Shown in pieces: positions 17,903-27,454 of a stretch of DNA of 37,252 nucleotides. Source of the DNA: Mycobacterium sp. E1747. Its GTDB lineage: Bacteria > Actinomycetota > Actinomycetes > Mycobacteriales > Mycobacteriaceae. The stretch is from assembly GCF_001667775.1 (NCBI RefSeq), contig NZ_LZJI01000001.1:1-37252 (forward strand), written 5' to 3'. The translations under genes were made by a program, and so were the position numbers. The notes beneath the pieces were generated by a model, which saw nothing but the letters and a program-made list of their open reading frames with translations, did no database searches and was not told the origin of the DNA. Each line of letters begins with the position of its first letter. Position 1 is the stretch's first letter.

Positions 17903-18026
17903 AAAGCGCAACTGTGCGCCTTCCCGCCAGATTGAGTATGCTGCGTTGTTATGGCAGATTGGTGACCCGGGGAGGCTCACCCAAACTGCTCCGCAACTGC
18001 TCAGGACGAAATGCGAGGATAAGCTA

Positions 18027-18365
18027 ATGGCGAAAAAAGTGACCGTCACCTTGGTCGATGATTTCGACGGTGCCGGCGCAGCCGACGAAACGGTCGAATT
18101 CGGCCTTGACGGGGTGACCTATGAGATTGACCTTTCGTCCAAGAATGCCGCAAAACTCCGCAATGACCTGAAGCAGTGGGTGGAAGCCGGTCGCCGCGTC
18201 GGCGGTCGGCGGCGTGGGCGGTCCGCCTCCGGTCGCGGCCGCGGCGCGATCGACCGCGAGCAGAGCGCGGCGATCCGCGAATGGGCCCGCCGCAACGGTC
18301 ACAACGTCTCGACGCGCGGCCGCATCCCGGCCGACGTTATCGACGCTTTCCACGCGGCGACCTGA
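18027..18365 (+). CDS. lsr2: Nucleoid-associated silencer Lsr2
   Basis: Lsr2 is a 112-aa H-NS-like protein that bridges AT-rich DNA and silences foreign and virulence genes. ATG 18027 follows GAGGAT. The N-terminal oligomer domain ([15 protein letters not shown], residues 1-60) is joined by a basic linker ([16 protein letters not shown]) to the C-terminal DNA-binding domain with the AT-hook-like RGR in [12 protein letters not shown]. From memory it is nearly identical to the M. tuberculosis protein. It has a 124-bp upstream gap with its own promoter (not confidently located) and a strong terminator behind it. Confidence 0.97.
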   Translation: MAKKVTVTLVDDFDGAGAADETVEFGLDGVTYEIDLSSKNAAKLRNDLKQWVEAGRRVGGRRRGRSASGRGRGAIDREQSAAIREWARRNGHNVSTRGRIPADVIDAFHAAT

Positions 18366-18375
18366 CAAACCTTCG

Positions 18376-18407
18376 ACCGGCGCCCGGGCAGCTGCCCGGG
18401 CGCCGGT
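18376..18407 (+). terminator. Strong hairpin terminator after lsr2
   Basis: A perfect 15-bp stem (ACCGGCGCCCGGGCA and its complement, two-base loop GC) starts 11 bases after the lsr2 stop and is followed by TTGTCATTT. GACAAA before and TTTGTC after extend the pairing. This is the best intrinsic terminator in the window and isolates lsr2 from clpC1. Confidence 0.85.
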
Positions 18408-18678
18408 TTGTCATTTCGCTGGCGGCGAAAGAATTGTCCGAGACCGAAGGAAACGAATCGGCACCCGGCCACGTTGGTTGGGTTATGGCGCTGTGATCAC
18501 AGGGGAGGTCGCCCGATCCGGGCCCGGCGGGTCTTGAACAGTAAGGAACCGCAAGGTTATGCCCCCTGGCAGGCCGACCATTACAGTGGATGGCAGGTAT
18601 GAGATTCCGGCCCCGACGGGGACCGGGGGGCCACACAGAGGCCAAGTACCGATGGTGAGGGAGAGCAGGTAGCAGGCG
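18408..18678 (+). promoter_or_regulatory. clpC1 upstream region
   Basis: About 270 bp without a gene. TTGAAC at 18534-18539 with TATGCC at 18558-18563 (18-bp spacer) is the best SigA-like promoter; TACAGT at 18582-18587 is another possible -10. A 10-bp palindrome TGTGATCACA sits at 18492-18501. The clpC1 ribosome binding site is GAGGGAGAGCAGG-like, purine rich, at 18656-18670. I saw no ORF with coding character here. Confidence 0.45.
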
Positions 18679-21213
<2,535 letters not shown>

Positions 21214-21222
21214 CACGACAGC

Positions 21223-21315
21223 AAACGGGCGGCGTGGCGATCGTGAGCGCGGCGTAGCCGGGCGAAGCGGGTCGCCACCACGGGACTAATCTCTGACGGG
21301 ATTAACCGCCCGTTT
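21223..21315. repeat. Nested inverted repeats after clpC1
   Basis: Outer arms AAACGGGCGG (21223-21232) and CCGCCCGTTT (21306-21315) are a perfect 10-bp pair. Inside them GTGGCGA (21234-21240) pairs with TCGCCAC (21272-21278). The structure lies in the clpC1 to YbjQ-family gap and could be a transcript end for clpC1. Confidence 0.45.
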
Positions 21316-21335
21316 CGCAGGTAAGGGGCTCGCCC

Positions 21336-21716
21336 ATGCTGATCGTCACCACCAACGACCTTCCCGGATGGGAGATCCAGCGGGTTTGCGGCGAAGTGTT
21401 CGGGCTGACCGTCCGCTCGCGCAACGCGTTCTCCCAGATGGGCGCGGGGTTCAAGGCGATGTTCGGCGGCGAGCTGGCCGGCATGACCAAGAACCTGGCC
21501 GAAAGCCGCAACGAGGCGATGGGCCGGCTGATCACCGAGGCGCGCAATCGCGGCGGCAACGCGATCGTCGCGATGCGGTTCGACACGACCGAAATCGGCG
21601 ACGTCTGGACCGAGATCTGCGCCTACGGCACGGCGGTCCAGGCGACGCCGGTGACGGAGGCCGCGAAATACACGGCCAGCCAGCTGGGCTACGGCTCCGC
21701 GCCACCGCAGCATTGA
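21336..21716 (+). CDS. YbjQ/UPF0145 (DUF74) family protein
   Basis: This 126-aa protein fits the YbjQ-like family (UPF0145, also called heavy-metal-binding domain): it starts MLIVTTNDLPGWEI, has VRSRNAFSQMGAG and a FGGELAGMTKNLAESRNEAMGRL segment, then GGNAIVAMRFDTTEI. Known structures are small pentamers; the function is not known. It stands alone between clpC1 and the cobalamin riboswitch, in a place where M. tuberculosis has a PE_PGRS gene (Rv3595c), so it belongs to an accessory block. Confidence 0.85.
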   Translation: MLIVTTNDLPGWEIQRVCGEVFGLTVRSRNAFSQMGAGFKAMFGGELAGMTKNLAESRNEAMGRLITEARNRGGNAIVAMRFDTTEIGDVWTEICAYGTAVQATPVTEAAKYTASQLGYGSAPPQH

Positions 21717-21717
21717 T

Positions 21718-21835
21718 CCTCGGTTTACACTGACTCTCGTCCTGACGGGCAACGGAATCTGGTGAAATTCCAGAACGGTCGCGCCACTGTCGAAAGTCAG
21801 ACCCATGGCCCGTCGTCACCAGCGGGGACGCGGAT
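21718..21835 (+). ncRNA. Cobalamin riboswitch before cbtB
   Basis: The core matches the B12 element: a GGAATCTGGTGAAATTCC hairpin-type block at ~21755-21772, then GAACGGTCGCGCCACTGT (21773-21790), where CGCCACTGT is the B12 box, and GAAAGTCAGACCC after it. Downstream, CGGGGA (21823-21828) can pair with TCCCCG (21837-21842) right beside the ribosome binding site GGAAGGAG (21842-21849). This suggests control of translation start of cbtB by cobalamin (inference). Exact ends are approximate. Confidence 0.88.
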
Positions 21836-21855
21836 ATCCCCGGAAGGAGTCGATC

Positions 21856-22062
21856 GTGCCTAATGTTGAGACGACCCGCGCCCGAGTAGATCTGTCGGTG
21901 GCCAGCGCCGTGGTCTGGTTGGCGGCGACCGCCTTCCTGGCTCTGTTGGCGCTCTACTTCGTCGGCGTGGACCAGGGCGCGGTGTCGTTGTTCGGTAGCG
22001 ATTCGCACGTGCACGAATTCATGCACGATGCGCGGCACCTGCTCGGCTTCCCCTGCCACTGA
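21856..22062 (+). CDS. cbtB: Cobalt transporter subunit CbtB
   Basis: CbtB is a 68-aa single-span membrane protein that works with CbtA in cobalt uptake for B12 synthesis. GTG 21856 follows GGAAGGAG. One membrane helix spans about residues 16-37, and the C-terminus HVHEFMHDARHLLGFPCH is the His-rich metal-binding tail that defines the family. It is first in an operon under the cobalamin riboswitch, which should switch it off when B12 is plentiful. cbtA starts four bases after its stop. Confidence 0.92.
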   Translation: MPNVETTRARVDLSVASAVVWLAATAFLALLALYFVGVDQGAVSLFGSDSHVHEFMHDARHLLGFPCH

Positions 22063-22066
22063 TCGC

Positions 22067-22843
22067 GTGGAGAAGCGTCTGATCGGACGCGGCTTGCTGG
22101 CCGGTGCAATCGGCGCGGTGCTGGCGTTCGCCTTCACCCGCCTGTGCGCCGAGCCGGTGATCGGCCGCGCGATCGCCTTCGAGGACGGCCGGACTGACGC
22201 CGAGAACGCGCATGGTGTGCACGAGCATGGCGCCGAGCTGTTCAGCCGCGGGGTGCAGTCGAACGCCGGGTTGGGCTTCGGCCTGCTCATTTTCGGTGTC
22301 GCGATGGGCGCGCTGTTCAGTGTGCTGTTCTGTGTGATCGCCGCGCGTGTGACAAGCGTTGGGCCACGCGCGCTTTCGCTGCTCTTGGCGGCGGCGGCTT
22401 TCGTCGCGGTGTACCTGGTGCCGTTCATCAAGTATCCGCCCAACCCGCCGGCGGTGGGTCAGGCGGACACGATCGGGGCGCGCACCGGCTGGTACCTGGT
22501 GATGGTGCTGGCCTCCGTGGTGCTGACCATCGCGGCCGTCTGGCTGGCGCGGTCGCTGACCGCCCGCCTCGGTGGGTGGAACGGGCGGCTGCTCGCTGCG
22601 GGGGGCTACGTTGCGGCGGTCGCGGTGCTCGCGGCGTTGCTGCCGGACGTGGACGAGACGCCCGGGCCGCTGCGAGACGCGTCGGCCACGATCATCTATC
22701 CGGGCTTTCCCGCCGACGTCCTCTACGATTTCAGGCTGCTGTCGCTGGCCGCGCAGTTGGTGCTGTGGGGGACCATCGGTGTGGGGTTCGCGACGCTCGC
22801 CGGACGGTTGCTCGAGGAGCGCGCGCCGAGCATCAACGCGTGA
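22067..22843 (+). CDS. cbtA: Cobalt transporter subunit CbtA
   Basis: CbtA is the large membrane subunit of the predicted CbtAB cobalt transporter. GTG 22067 gives 258 aa starting MEKRLIGRGLLAGAIGAV. About six hydrophobic segments are seen. A family-typical loop follows helix 1 (AEPVIGRAIAFEDGR) and then HGVHEHGAELFSR with clustered His. LVPFIKYPPNPPAVG is another CbtA hallmark. It is coupled to cbtB and its stop overlaps the phosphatase-like gene (GTGA). I rely on family resemblance from memory. Confidence 0.9.
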   Translation: MEKRLIGRGLLAGAIGAVLAFAFTRLCAEPVIGRAIAFEDGRTDAENAHGVHEHGAELFSRGVQSNAGLGFGLLIFGVAMGALFSVLFCVIAARVTSVGPRALSLLLAAAAFVAVYLVPFIKYPPNPPAVGQADTIGARTGWYLVMVLASVVLTIAAVWLARSLTARLGGWNGRLLAAGGYVAAVAVLAALLPDVDETPGPLRDASATIIYPGFPADVLYDFRLLSLAAQLVLWGTIGVGFATLAGRLLEERAPSINA

Positions 22844-23370
22844 CCGGTGTCCTGCGGCTGACGCTGGTGTCGCACGCGATGACCGACGCCATGGCGGCCG
22901 GGCGATTTCCGCTCGACGAACCGCTCAGCGACGTCGGACGTCGGCAGGTGAACGAAGTCGGCTTCAACGCCATGAAGCACCTCGCCGCGCCCGAGCGGCG
23001 CGCAGGTGAAACGGCGGAGCTGCTGGGTCTGGCGGCCCGGGTCGAGCCACGGCTGGCCGACATCGATTGCGGGACGTGGTGCGGGCGAGCCCCGACGGCA
23101 ATCGACCCGCGAGACCTCCACGCGTGGCTGACCGATCCGCAGCGGGCGCCGCACGGCGGTGAGTCGATCGTCGCCCTGATCGAACGGGTGGCGGGATGGC
23201 TGAAATCGGTGAACCGGCCCACCGTGGCGGTGACGCATCCCGCCGTCATCCGGGCGGCGATCCTGATCGCCTTGGCCGCACCGCCGGAATCGTTCTGGCG
23301 CATTGACATTCCGCCGGTCAGTCGTATCGTCATGCACCTGCGCGACGGCCGTTGGACCTTGCGGTTGTGA
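22840..23370 (+). CDS. Histidine-phosphatase-like protein with SHA in place of RHG
   Basis: This 176-aa protein fits the histidine phosphatase (phosphoglycerate mutase-like) fold: LRLTLVSHAMTDA at the start, PLSDVGRRQV, APERRAGETAELL, and VTHPAVIRAAI with the second active-site His. The first motif, RHG in the family, reads SHA, so the phosphate-binding Arg is Ser while the nucleophilic His is kept. GTG 22840 overlaps the cbtA stop (GTGA), so it belongs to the riboswitch operon. A role in B12 synthesis, such as an alpha-ribazole phosphatase-like step, is possible, but the altered motif may mean a changed or lost activity. Confidence 0.8.
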   Translation: MTGVLRLTLVSHAMTDAMAAGRFPLDEPLSDVGRRQVNEVGFNAMKHLAAPERRAGETAELLGLAARVEPRLADIDCGTWCGRAPTAIDPRDLHAWLTDPQRAPHGGESIVALIERVAGWLKSVNRPTVAVTHPAVIRAAILIALAAPPESFWRIDIPPVSRIVMHLRDGRWTLRL

Positions 23371-23431
23371 GATTCTCCGTTTCGCACCGGGATGGCTACC
23401 GTGTTCGCTGCCGTGATCAGGCTTTCGAAAC

Positions 23432-23454
23432 TTGTCGTACCGCGCTGCGATGAT
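23432..23454 (+). promoter_or_regulatory. Candidate RecA-independent DNA-damage promoter
   Basis: TTGTCG at 23432-23437 is followed, with the spacing of the mycobacterial RecA-NDp consensus (TTGTCRGTG-N8-TANNNT), by GATGAT at 23449-23454. That hexamer is exactly at -12 to -7 of ATG 23461, which would give a leaderless mRNA. The -10 has G instead of the first T, and the bases after TTGTCG are TAC rather than TG, so the match is partial. Confidence 0.45.
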
Positions 23455-23460
23455 GGGGTC

Positions 23461-24711
23461 ATGTCCTCGACCGCGCCGTCCGGCTCTGTGGCGGTGAGTC
23501 CCAGCGAGCGCCTTGACGTGCTGTTCGAAGAGCTGGCGGAGTTGACCGGTCAGCGCAACGCCATCGACGGGCGCATCGTGGAGATCGTGGCCGAGATCGA
23601 TCGCGACGAGCTGGGCGGCGTCACCGGCGCGCGGTCGGTGCCGGCGTTGGTGGCCTGGAAGGCCGGCTTGTCATCGGCAAACGCCCACACGGTGACCACG
23701 GTTGCGCGCCGGCTCGAAGAATTCCCGCGGTGCGCCCAAGGTATGCGGGAGGGGCGTCTTTCGTTGGATCAGGTCGGCGTCATCGCGGCGCGCGCCGGTG
23801 TGGGGTCCGATGAGCATTACGCCCAATTGGCGCGTTGCGCCACGGTCAACCAGCTGCGCACCGCGGTCAAGCTGGAACCGCGACCCGAACCCGATCCGGG
23901 CCCCGGCCCGCGGTCGTTCGTTAGCAAGACCTCCGATGAGGCGCTCGCCTATTGGCGGATCGCACTTTCCCACTTGGATGCCGCGAAGTTCGACGCGGCG
24001 TTGCAGTCTCACCGTGACGCGCTGATCGCCGAGTGGAAGCGCGACCGCGCCGACCGTGGCCGTGCGCCAGAAAGCGCGCCGCCGCTGCCGGGCACCGTCG
24101 AGGCCTTCATGCGCCTGGTCGAGGCGGGCTGGGACGCGGAGGCGGCCCGCCGCCCGCACGGGCAGCACACCACCGTGGTGGTGCACGTCGACGCCGAGAA
24201 GCATACCGCGGCATTGCATTTGGGTCCGCTGCTAACCGATGCCGAACGCCGATACGTGACCTGTGACGCCACGGGTGAAGTGTGGTTCGAGCGCCAGGGC
24301 GAGGTGATCGGCGCGGGCCGCGCGACCCGCCTGATCAGCCGGCGCCTTCGCCGTGCGTTGGAGCGCCGCCACCCCACGTGCGCGGTTCCCGGTTGTGGTG
24401 CCACCCGTGGTCTGCACGTCCATCACATCAGACACTGGGAAGACGGCGGGCCCACCGAGTTGGCCAACCTGGTGCTGGTATGCCCGTATCACCACCGGTC
24501 GCATCATCGCGGCGCCATCACCATCGCAGGACCCGCAAGCGCCCCGACCGTCATCGACAATGCCGGCCGAGTGCTGCGTCCGGGCTCGCTGGCGCGGCCG
24601 CCAACAAAGCCCCGGCCCGCGGTGGCGCCCTGCCCGGGACCTACCGGCGAGCGCGCCGACTGGTGGTGGTACGAACCCTTCCAACCCCAACCACCGCCGG
24701 CGAACAACTAG
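23461..24711 (+). CDS. DUF222/HNH endonuclease, 13E12 repeat family
   Basis: This 416-aa protein has an N-terminal DUF222 domain (SERLDVLFEELAELTGQRNAIDGRI, residues ~15-300) and a C-terminal HNH nuclease domain with CAVPGCGATRGLHVHHI, a second His/Asn set (LANLVLVCPYHHRSHH) and two zinc-type Cys pairs. It belongs to the REP13E12 family that is repeated in mycobacterial genomes. Some members serve as prophage attachment targets and several are induced by DNA damage. ATG 23461 fits the candidate damage promoter; the 23 codons upstream are open but lack coding support. The HNH residues look intact, so the nuclease is probably active. The target is not known. Confidence 0.88.
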   Translation: MSSTAPSGSVAVSPSERLDVLFEELAELTGQRNAIDGRIVEIVAEIDRDELGGVTGARSVPALVAWKAGLSSANAHTVTTVARRLEEFPRCAQGMREGRLSLDQVGVIAARAGVGSDEHYAQLARCATVNQLRTAVKLEPRPEPDPGPGPRSFVSKTSDEALAYWRIALSHLDAAKFDAALQSHRDALIAEWKRDRADRGRAPESAPPLPGTVEAFMRLVEAGWDAEAARRPHGQHTTVVVHVDAEKHTAALHLGPLLTDAERRYVTCDATGEVWFERQGEVIGAGRATRLISRRLRRALERRHPTCAVPGCGATRGLHVHHIRHWEDGGPTELANLVLVCPYHHRSHHRGAITIAGPASAPTVIDNAGRVLRPGSLARPPTKPRPAVAPCPGPTGERADWWWYEPFQPQPPPANN

Positions 24712-24864
24712 CTTGCATCCGGGCCGCGCGGAAAAGGTCAAATACGTTGGGACATAATGGATCCCGCCAGAGCTCAGGATAACGTCCAGCCATGGTCCGA
24801 TGATTCATCGAGTTCCTCGACGGACACATGCGGAGGCCGGTCATTGGCTGAACTGGGGTGCCGA
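24712..24864. other. Convergent gap, no gene seen
   Basis: This 153-bp gap lies between the converging DUF222/HNH and lpqF genes. Its composition is less GC-rich than the flanks. I saw no strong hairpin terminator, repeat or small gene with coding character in it. Confidence 0.4.
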
Positions 24865-26229
24865 TCAGCGCGGTGCGATCAGCGCAAACGCCTGCTTGGC
24901 GACCTGCAGCATCCACCCGGTGACGTTCGGTCCGTGGTCGCGTGGCCAGTTGAGCTGGAAGCTAACCACGTACGGTTGCCGCGTCTTATCGACGGCGTAC
25001 CAACTGAAGGTCAGATCACCGGGCAGGCCACCGGCTTTCGCGCCGATGTAGGGCCAGACATTGCGGTCCAGCTGGATGCCCGACACCGCGGAGAGGATCT
25101 GCCTGACCGGTGCGGCCGCGCCGACGGCGTCGGCCTGCAGCGCCGCGTGGATGTGGCAGATGTCCTCCGCGTTGCCGTACCACTCCGCACCGTAGGACGA
25201 CGCCGGTGTGTGGGCGCGGGTCGGATCAGGTTCGTAGGGAGTCGCATTCGCCTGGGCCAACAATTGGGCGCGGACTTGCGGTGAGCCGTGTTGCCACTGG
25301 GTGCGCAGGTCCGGTTTGCCCCAGCCGACCGAGAACAGCTCGTACATCGTCGGGAACGGTGTCATGCTGGCCGGGTCGTGATGGCCCGCGGTGACCAGCG
25401 CCTGCTCGATCGCGTGGGTGCCCAACTTTCCGATCAGCAGGTCGGTGGCCATGTTGTCACTGGTCGCGATCATCTTCTCGGCGGCCGTTCGGACCGAAAC
25501 CTGCGCCCCGGCGGGCAAGGCCAAACCGGACGAGCCCACCGCGCGGCTCTTGTCGGTGACGGTCAGCTGGTCATCCCAGGAGACCGTTCCGTCCACGATG
25601 GCGCCCGCCAGCGCGTGCAACACGTACAACTTGAAAATCGAAGCCAGCGGCAAGGATTCGGCGGCGTTGGTTCCGGCCACGGGGTCGCAGTGCCCGTCGT
25701 CGACCTTGGCGACCTGGTAGGAATAGCGGGCGCCGGTCTTGCTCAACGCCGCGTCGATGTCGTGCCACGACTCGATCTTCGGCGCCTGCGTTTCGAGGTC
25801 GAACCGATCGACCCGCCCGCCGTCGTCGGTGTGGATCCGAATGTCCTGGCGCGCGCCGTAGGAGGACGTCAGGTGCAAGGTAGCCACGCTGGCTTGCAGA
25901 TCCACGCCGTCAAGGGTGAACGGGCGGTCCCACCACAGCCCTTCCATGGTGGTCTGCACCGCTTTGACCATGTCGGGCGCGGCGAGCGTGCCGACGCCGA
26001 CCGGGCCGATCGGCCAGTCGGAGTTGAGCATGTCCAGCGTCTGCTGGGCCCGGATGCCGGGCGGTGTGCGCACGTCGATCTGCCGGCCGGGATTGGCCGC
26101 GTTCGCCTGCGGTGAGGGGGAGGAGGTGCAACCGGGGGCGAACGTGACTACCAGTGCGGCGGCGGCACTCAACGCTACCGCGCGGCGCCGGGCCGAGAAC
26201 CCGCTAGCCAGCCTGCTTGTTGCCGGCAA
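24865..26229 (-). CDS. lpqF: Beta-lactamase-fold lipoprotein LpqF
   Basis: This 454-aa exported lipoprotein matches LpqF (Rv3593). A signal peptide with basic n-region (SARRRAVALS) ends in the lipobox FAPGC, lipidated at Cys34. The C-terminal part has a class A beta-lactamase/transpeptidase-like fold: SIFK (SxxK type) near residue 197, SDN in ATSDNMATD, and KAG in IGAKAGGLPGD in place of KTG. An N-terminal extra domain (residues ~40-150) precedes it. It may be a hydrolase of the cell envelope; true beta-lactamase activity is unproved. Its start lies 26 bases inside the end of mhuD, and both are on the minus strand as one unit. Confidence 0.9.
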   Translation of the reverse strand: MPATSRLASGFSARRRAVALSAAAALVVTFAPGCTSSPSPQANAANPGRQIDVRTPPGIRAQQTLDMLNSDWPIGPVGVGTLAAPDMVKAVQTTMEGLWWDRPFTLDGVDLQASVATLHLTSSYGARQDIRIHTDDGGRVDRFDLETQAPKIESWHDIDAALSKTGARYSYQVAKVDDGHCDPVAGTNAAESLPLASIFKLYVLHALAGAIVDGTVSWDDQLTVTDKSRAVGSSGLALPAGAQVSVRTAAEKMIATSDNMATDLLIGKLGTHAIEQALVTAGHHDPASMTPFPTMYELFSVGWGKPDLRTQWQHGSPQVRAQLLAQANATPYEPDPTRAHTPASSYGAEWYGNAEDICHIHAALQADAVGAAAPVRQILSAVSGIQLDRNVWPYIGAKAGGLPGDLTFSWYAVDKTRQPYVVSFQLNWPRDHGPNVTGWMLQVAKQAFALIAPR

Positions 26230-26524
26230 CGTCCATCACAACCTCGAATTCCAGCAGCGACGCCCCGGTCGCCACCGGGTTGGCCCGCTCGCCCGCATGC
26301 GCCTGGATGGCGGGCCCCTGCGCCCACGCCTGAAATGCCTCTTCGGACTCCCACTGCGTGACGACGAAGTAGCGGTTCTCGCCCTTGATCGGGCGCAGCA
26401 GCTGGAACCCGAGAAAGCCGGGCTGGTTGTCGACCGCGTGCGCGCGGTGTGCGAACCGCTTCTCCAGCTCGGGGCCGGCGTCGGCGGGTACTTCGATTGC
26501 GTTGATCTTCACCACTGGCGACAT
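26204..26524 (-). CDS. mhuD: Heme-degrading monooxygenase MhuD
   Basis: MhuD opens heme and frees iron, giving mycobilin without releasing CO. The 106-aa protein has the ABM ferredoxin-like fold with Asn8, Trp67 and His76 at the places of the M. tuberculosis catalytic Asn7, Trp66 and His75; MSPVVKINAIEVP starts the chain, one residue longer than Rv3592. A TAGCCT -10 element lies exactly 7-12 bases before the ATG and there is no ribosome binding site, so the message is probably leaderless. lpqF overlaps its end. A Fur/IdeR site was not evident. Confidence 0.94.
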   Translation of the reverse strand: MSPVVKINAIEVPADAGPELEKRFAHRAHAVDNQPGFLGFQLLRPIKGENRYFVVTQWESEEAFQAWAQGPAIQAHAGERANPVATGASLLEFEVVMDVAGNKQAG

Positions 26525-26530
26525 GCCGCT

Positions 26531-26536
26531 AGGCTA
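26531..26536 (-). promoter_or_regulatory. TAGCCT -10 element for leaderless mhuD mRNA
   Basis: On the minus strand TAGCCT occupies -12 to -7 relative to the mhuD ATG at 26524, the exact leaderless geometry. It lies in the 63-bp gap shared with the divergent hydrolase gene. Confidence 0.5.
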
Positions 26537-26587
26537 CCCCTTCGCCCGGCCTGTCCAACTGCAGGGCGGGGCACGCAGGATGGTGAC

Positions 26588-27358
26588 ATGGCCAGTGATC
26601 TTCTGACTTGCCGCGGGGGGCAGGGCGAGCCGTTGGTGCTGGTGCACGGGCTGATGGGGCGGGGCAGTACCTGGTCGCGGCAGCTGCCCTGGCTGACCAG
26701 GCTGGCTGTGGTGTACACCTACGACGCCTTGTGGCATCGGGGCCGCGGCGTTGACGACCCGCACCCGATCAGCACCGAACGGTTCGTCGCCGACCTGGCC
26801 GACGCGGTGAGCGCGCTGAAGACGCCCGTCACGCTGGTCGGACATTCGATGGGCGCCCTGCATTCGTGGTGTCTGGCCGCTCAGCGTCCGGAGCTGGTGT
26901 CCGCGCTGGTGCTCGAGGACATGGCCCCGGACTTCCGTGGGCGCACCACCGGTCCGTGGGAGCCGTGGCTGCACGCCCTGCCGGTCGAATTCGATTCCGC
27001 GCAGCGGGTATTCGACGAATTCGGTCGCGTTGCCGGCCAGTATTTTCTGGAGGCCTTCGACCGGACGACCACGGGTTGGCGCCTGCACGGGCACACAGCG
27101 CGGTGGATCGAGATCGCCGCCGAATGGGGCACCCGCGACTACTGGGAGCAATGGCGGGCGGTGCGCGCCCCGGCGCTGCTCATCGAGGCCGGTAACTCGG
27201 TCACCCCGCCTGGGCAGATGCGCGAAATGGCCGAAAAATGCTCTGCGGCAAGTTATTTGCGTGTACCGGAGGCCGGCCATCTGGTTCACGACGAAGCGCC
27301 GCAGGCGTATCGCGACGCCGTCGAGTCATTTTTGGCGACGCTGCCCGCCGGCGACTGA
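26588..27358 (+). CDS. Alpha/beta hydrolase (Rv3591c-type)
   Basis: This 256-aa protein is an alpha/beta hydrolase. The nucleophile elbow GHSMG, with its Ser, lies near residue 88; the oxyanion region is VHGLMGRGSTW near 19-29, and the C-terminal His is in PEAGHLVHDEAP. ATG 26588 gives MASDLLTCRGGQGEPL with AGGATGGTG as a weak ribosome binding site; longer open sequence upstream runs over mhuD and lpqF on the other strand and is not used. The orthologue in M. tuberculosis is Rv3591c. The substrate is not known. It is divergent from mhuD with 63 bp between. Confidence 0.88.
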   Translation: MASDLLTCRGGQGEPLVLVHGLMGRGSTWSRQLPWLTRLAVVYTYDALWHRGRGVDDPHPISTERFVADLADAVSALKTPVTLVGHSMGALHSWCLAAQRPELVSALVLEDMAPDFRGRTTGPWEPWLHALPVEFDSAQRVFDEFGRVAGQYFLEAFDRTTTGWRLHGHTARWIEIAAEWGTRDYWEQWRAVRAPALLIEAGNSVTPPGQMREMAEKCSAASYLRVPEAGHLVHDEAPQAYRDAVESFLATLPAGD

Positions 27359-27395
27359 GTCGGGCTTGACCGCCCGAGCTCAAGCCACCGGAACA

Positions 27396-27421
27396 TATGA
27401 TAAATTCTTCAATCGTTCATA
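27396..27421 (+). promoter_or_regulatory. AT-rich -10 and candidate ArsR operator
   Basis: The segment is far richer in A and T than its surroundings. TATGA (27396-27400) and TCATA (27417-27421) form an inverted repeat, and TGA-N8-TCA lies inside it. TATGAT at 27396-27401 is also a near-consensus -10. An operator that covers the -10 and the start point fits autorepression by the ArsR-family regulator encoded next. The -35 is not clear. Confidence 0.45.
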
Positions 27422-27454
27422 CCTAAAAACTTTGTAGTCTTCAGGAGATCTATC

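Noticed and set aside
18492..18501. TGTGATCACA as a Crp site upstream of clpC1.
   Set aside because: The half-sites are like Crp ones but abut without the normal 6-base spacer, so it is only noted as a short palindrome.
23424..23440. LexA/SOS box (TCGAAC-N4-GTTCGA) before the DUF222/HNH gene.
   Set aside because: Only the left half TCGAAA matches; the right half does not.
23461..24711. DUF222/HNH gene as part of a mobile intron, intein or transposon.
   Set aside because: No flanking inverted or direct repeats, no reverse transcriptase or transposase; it is an ordinary free-standing 13E12-family gene.
27359..27454. DosR box before the ArsR gene.
   Set aside because: ACTTTGTAGTC at 27429-27439 only loosely resembles half the motif and lacks the GGGAC/GTCCC cores.
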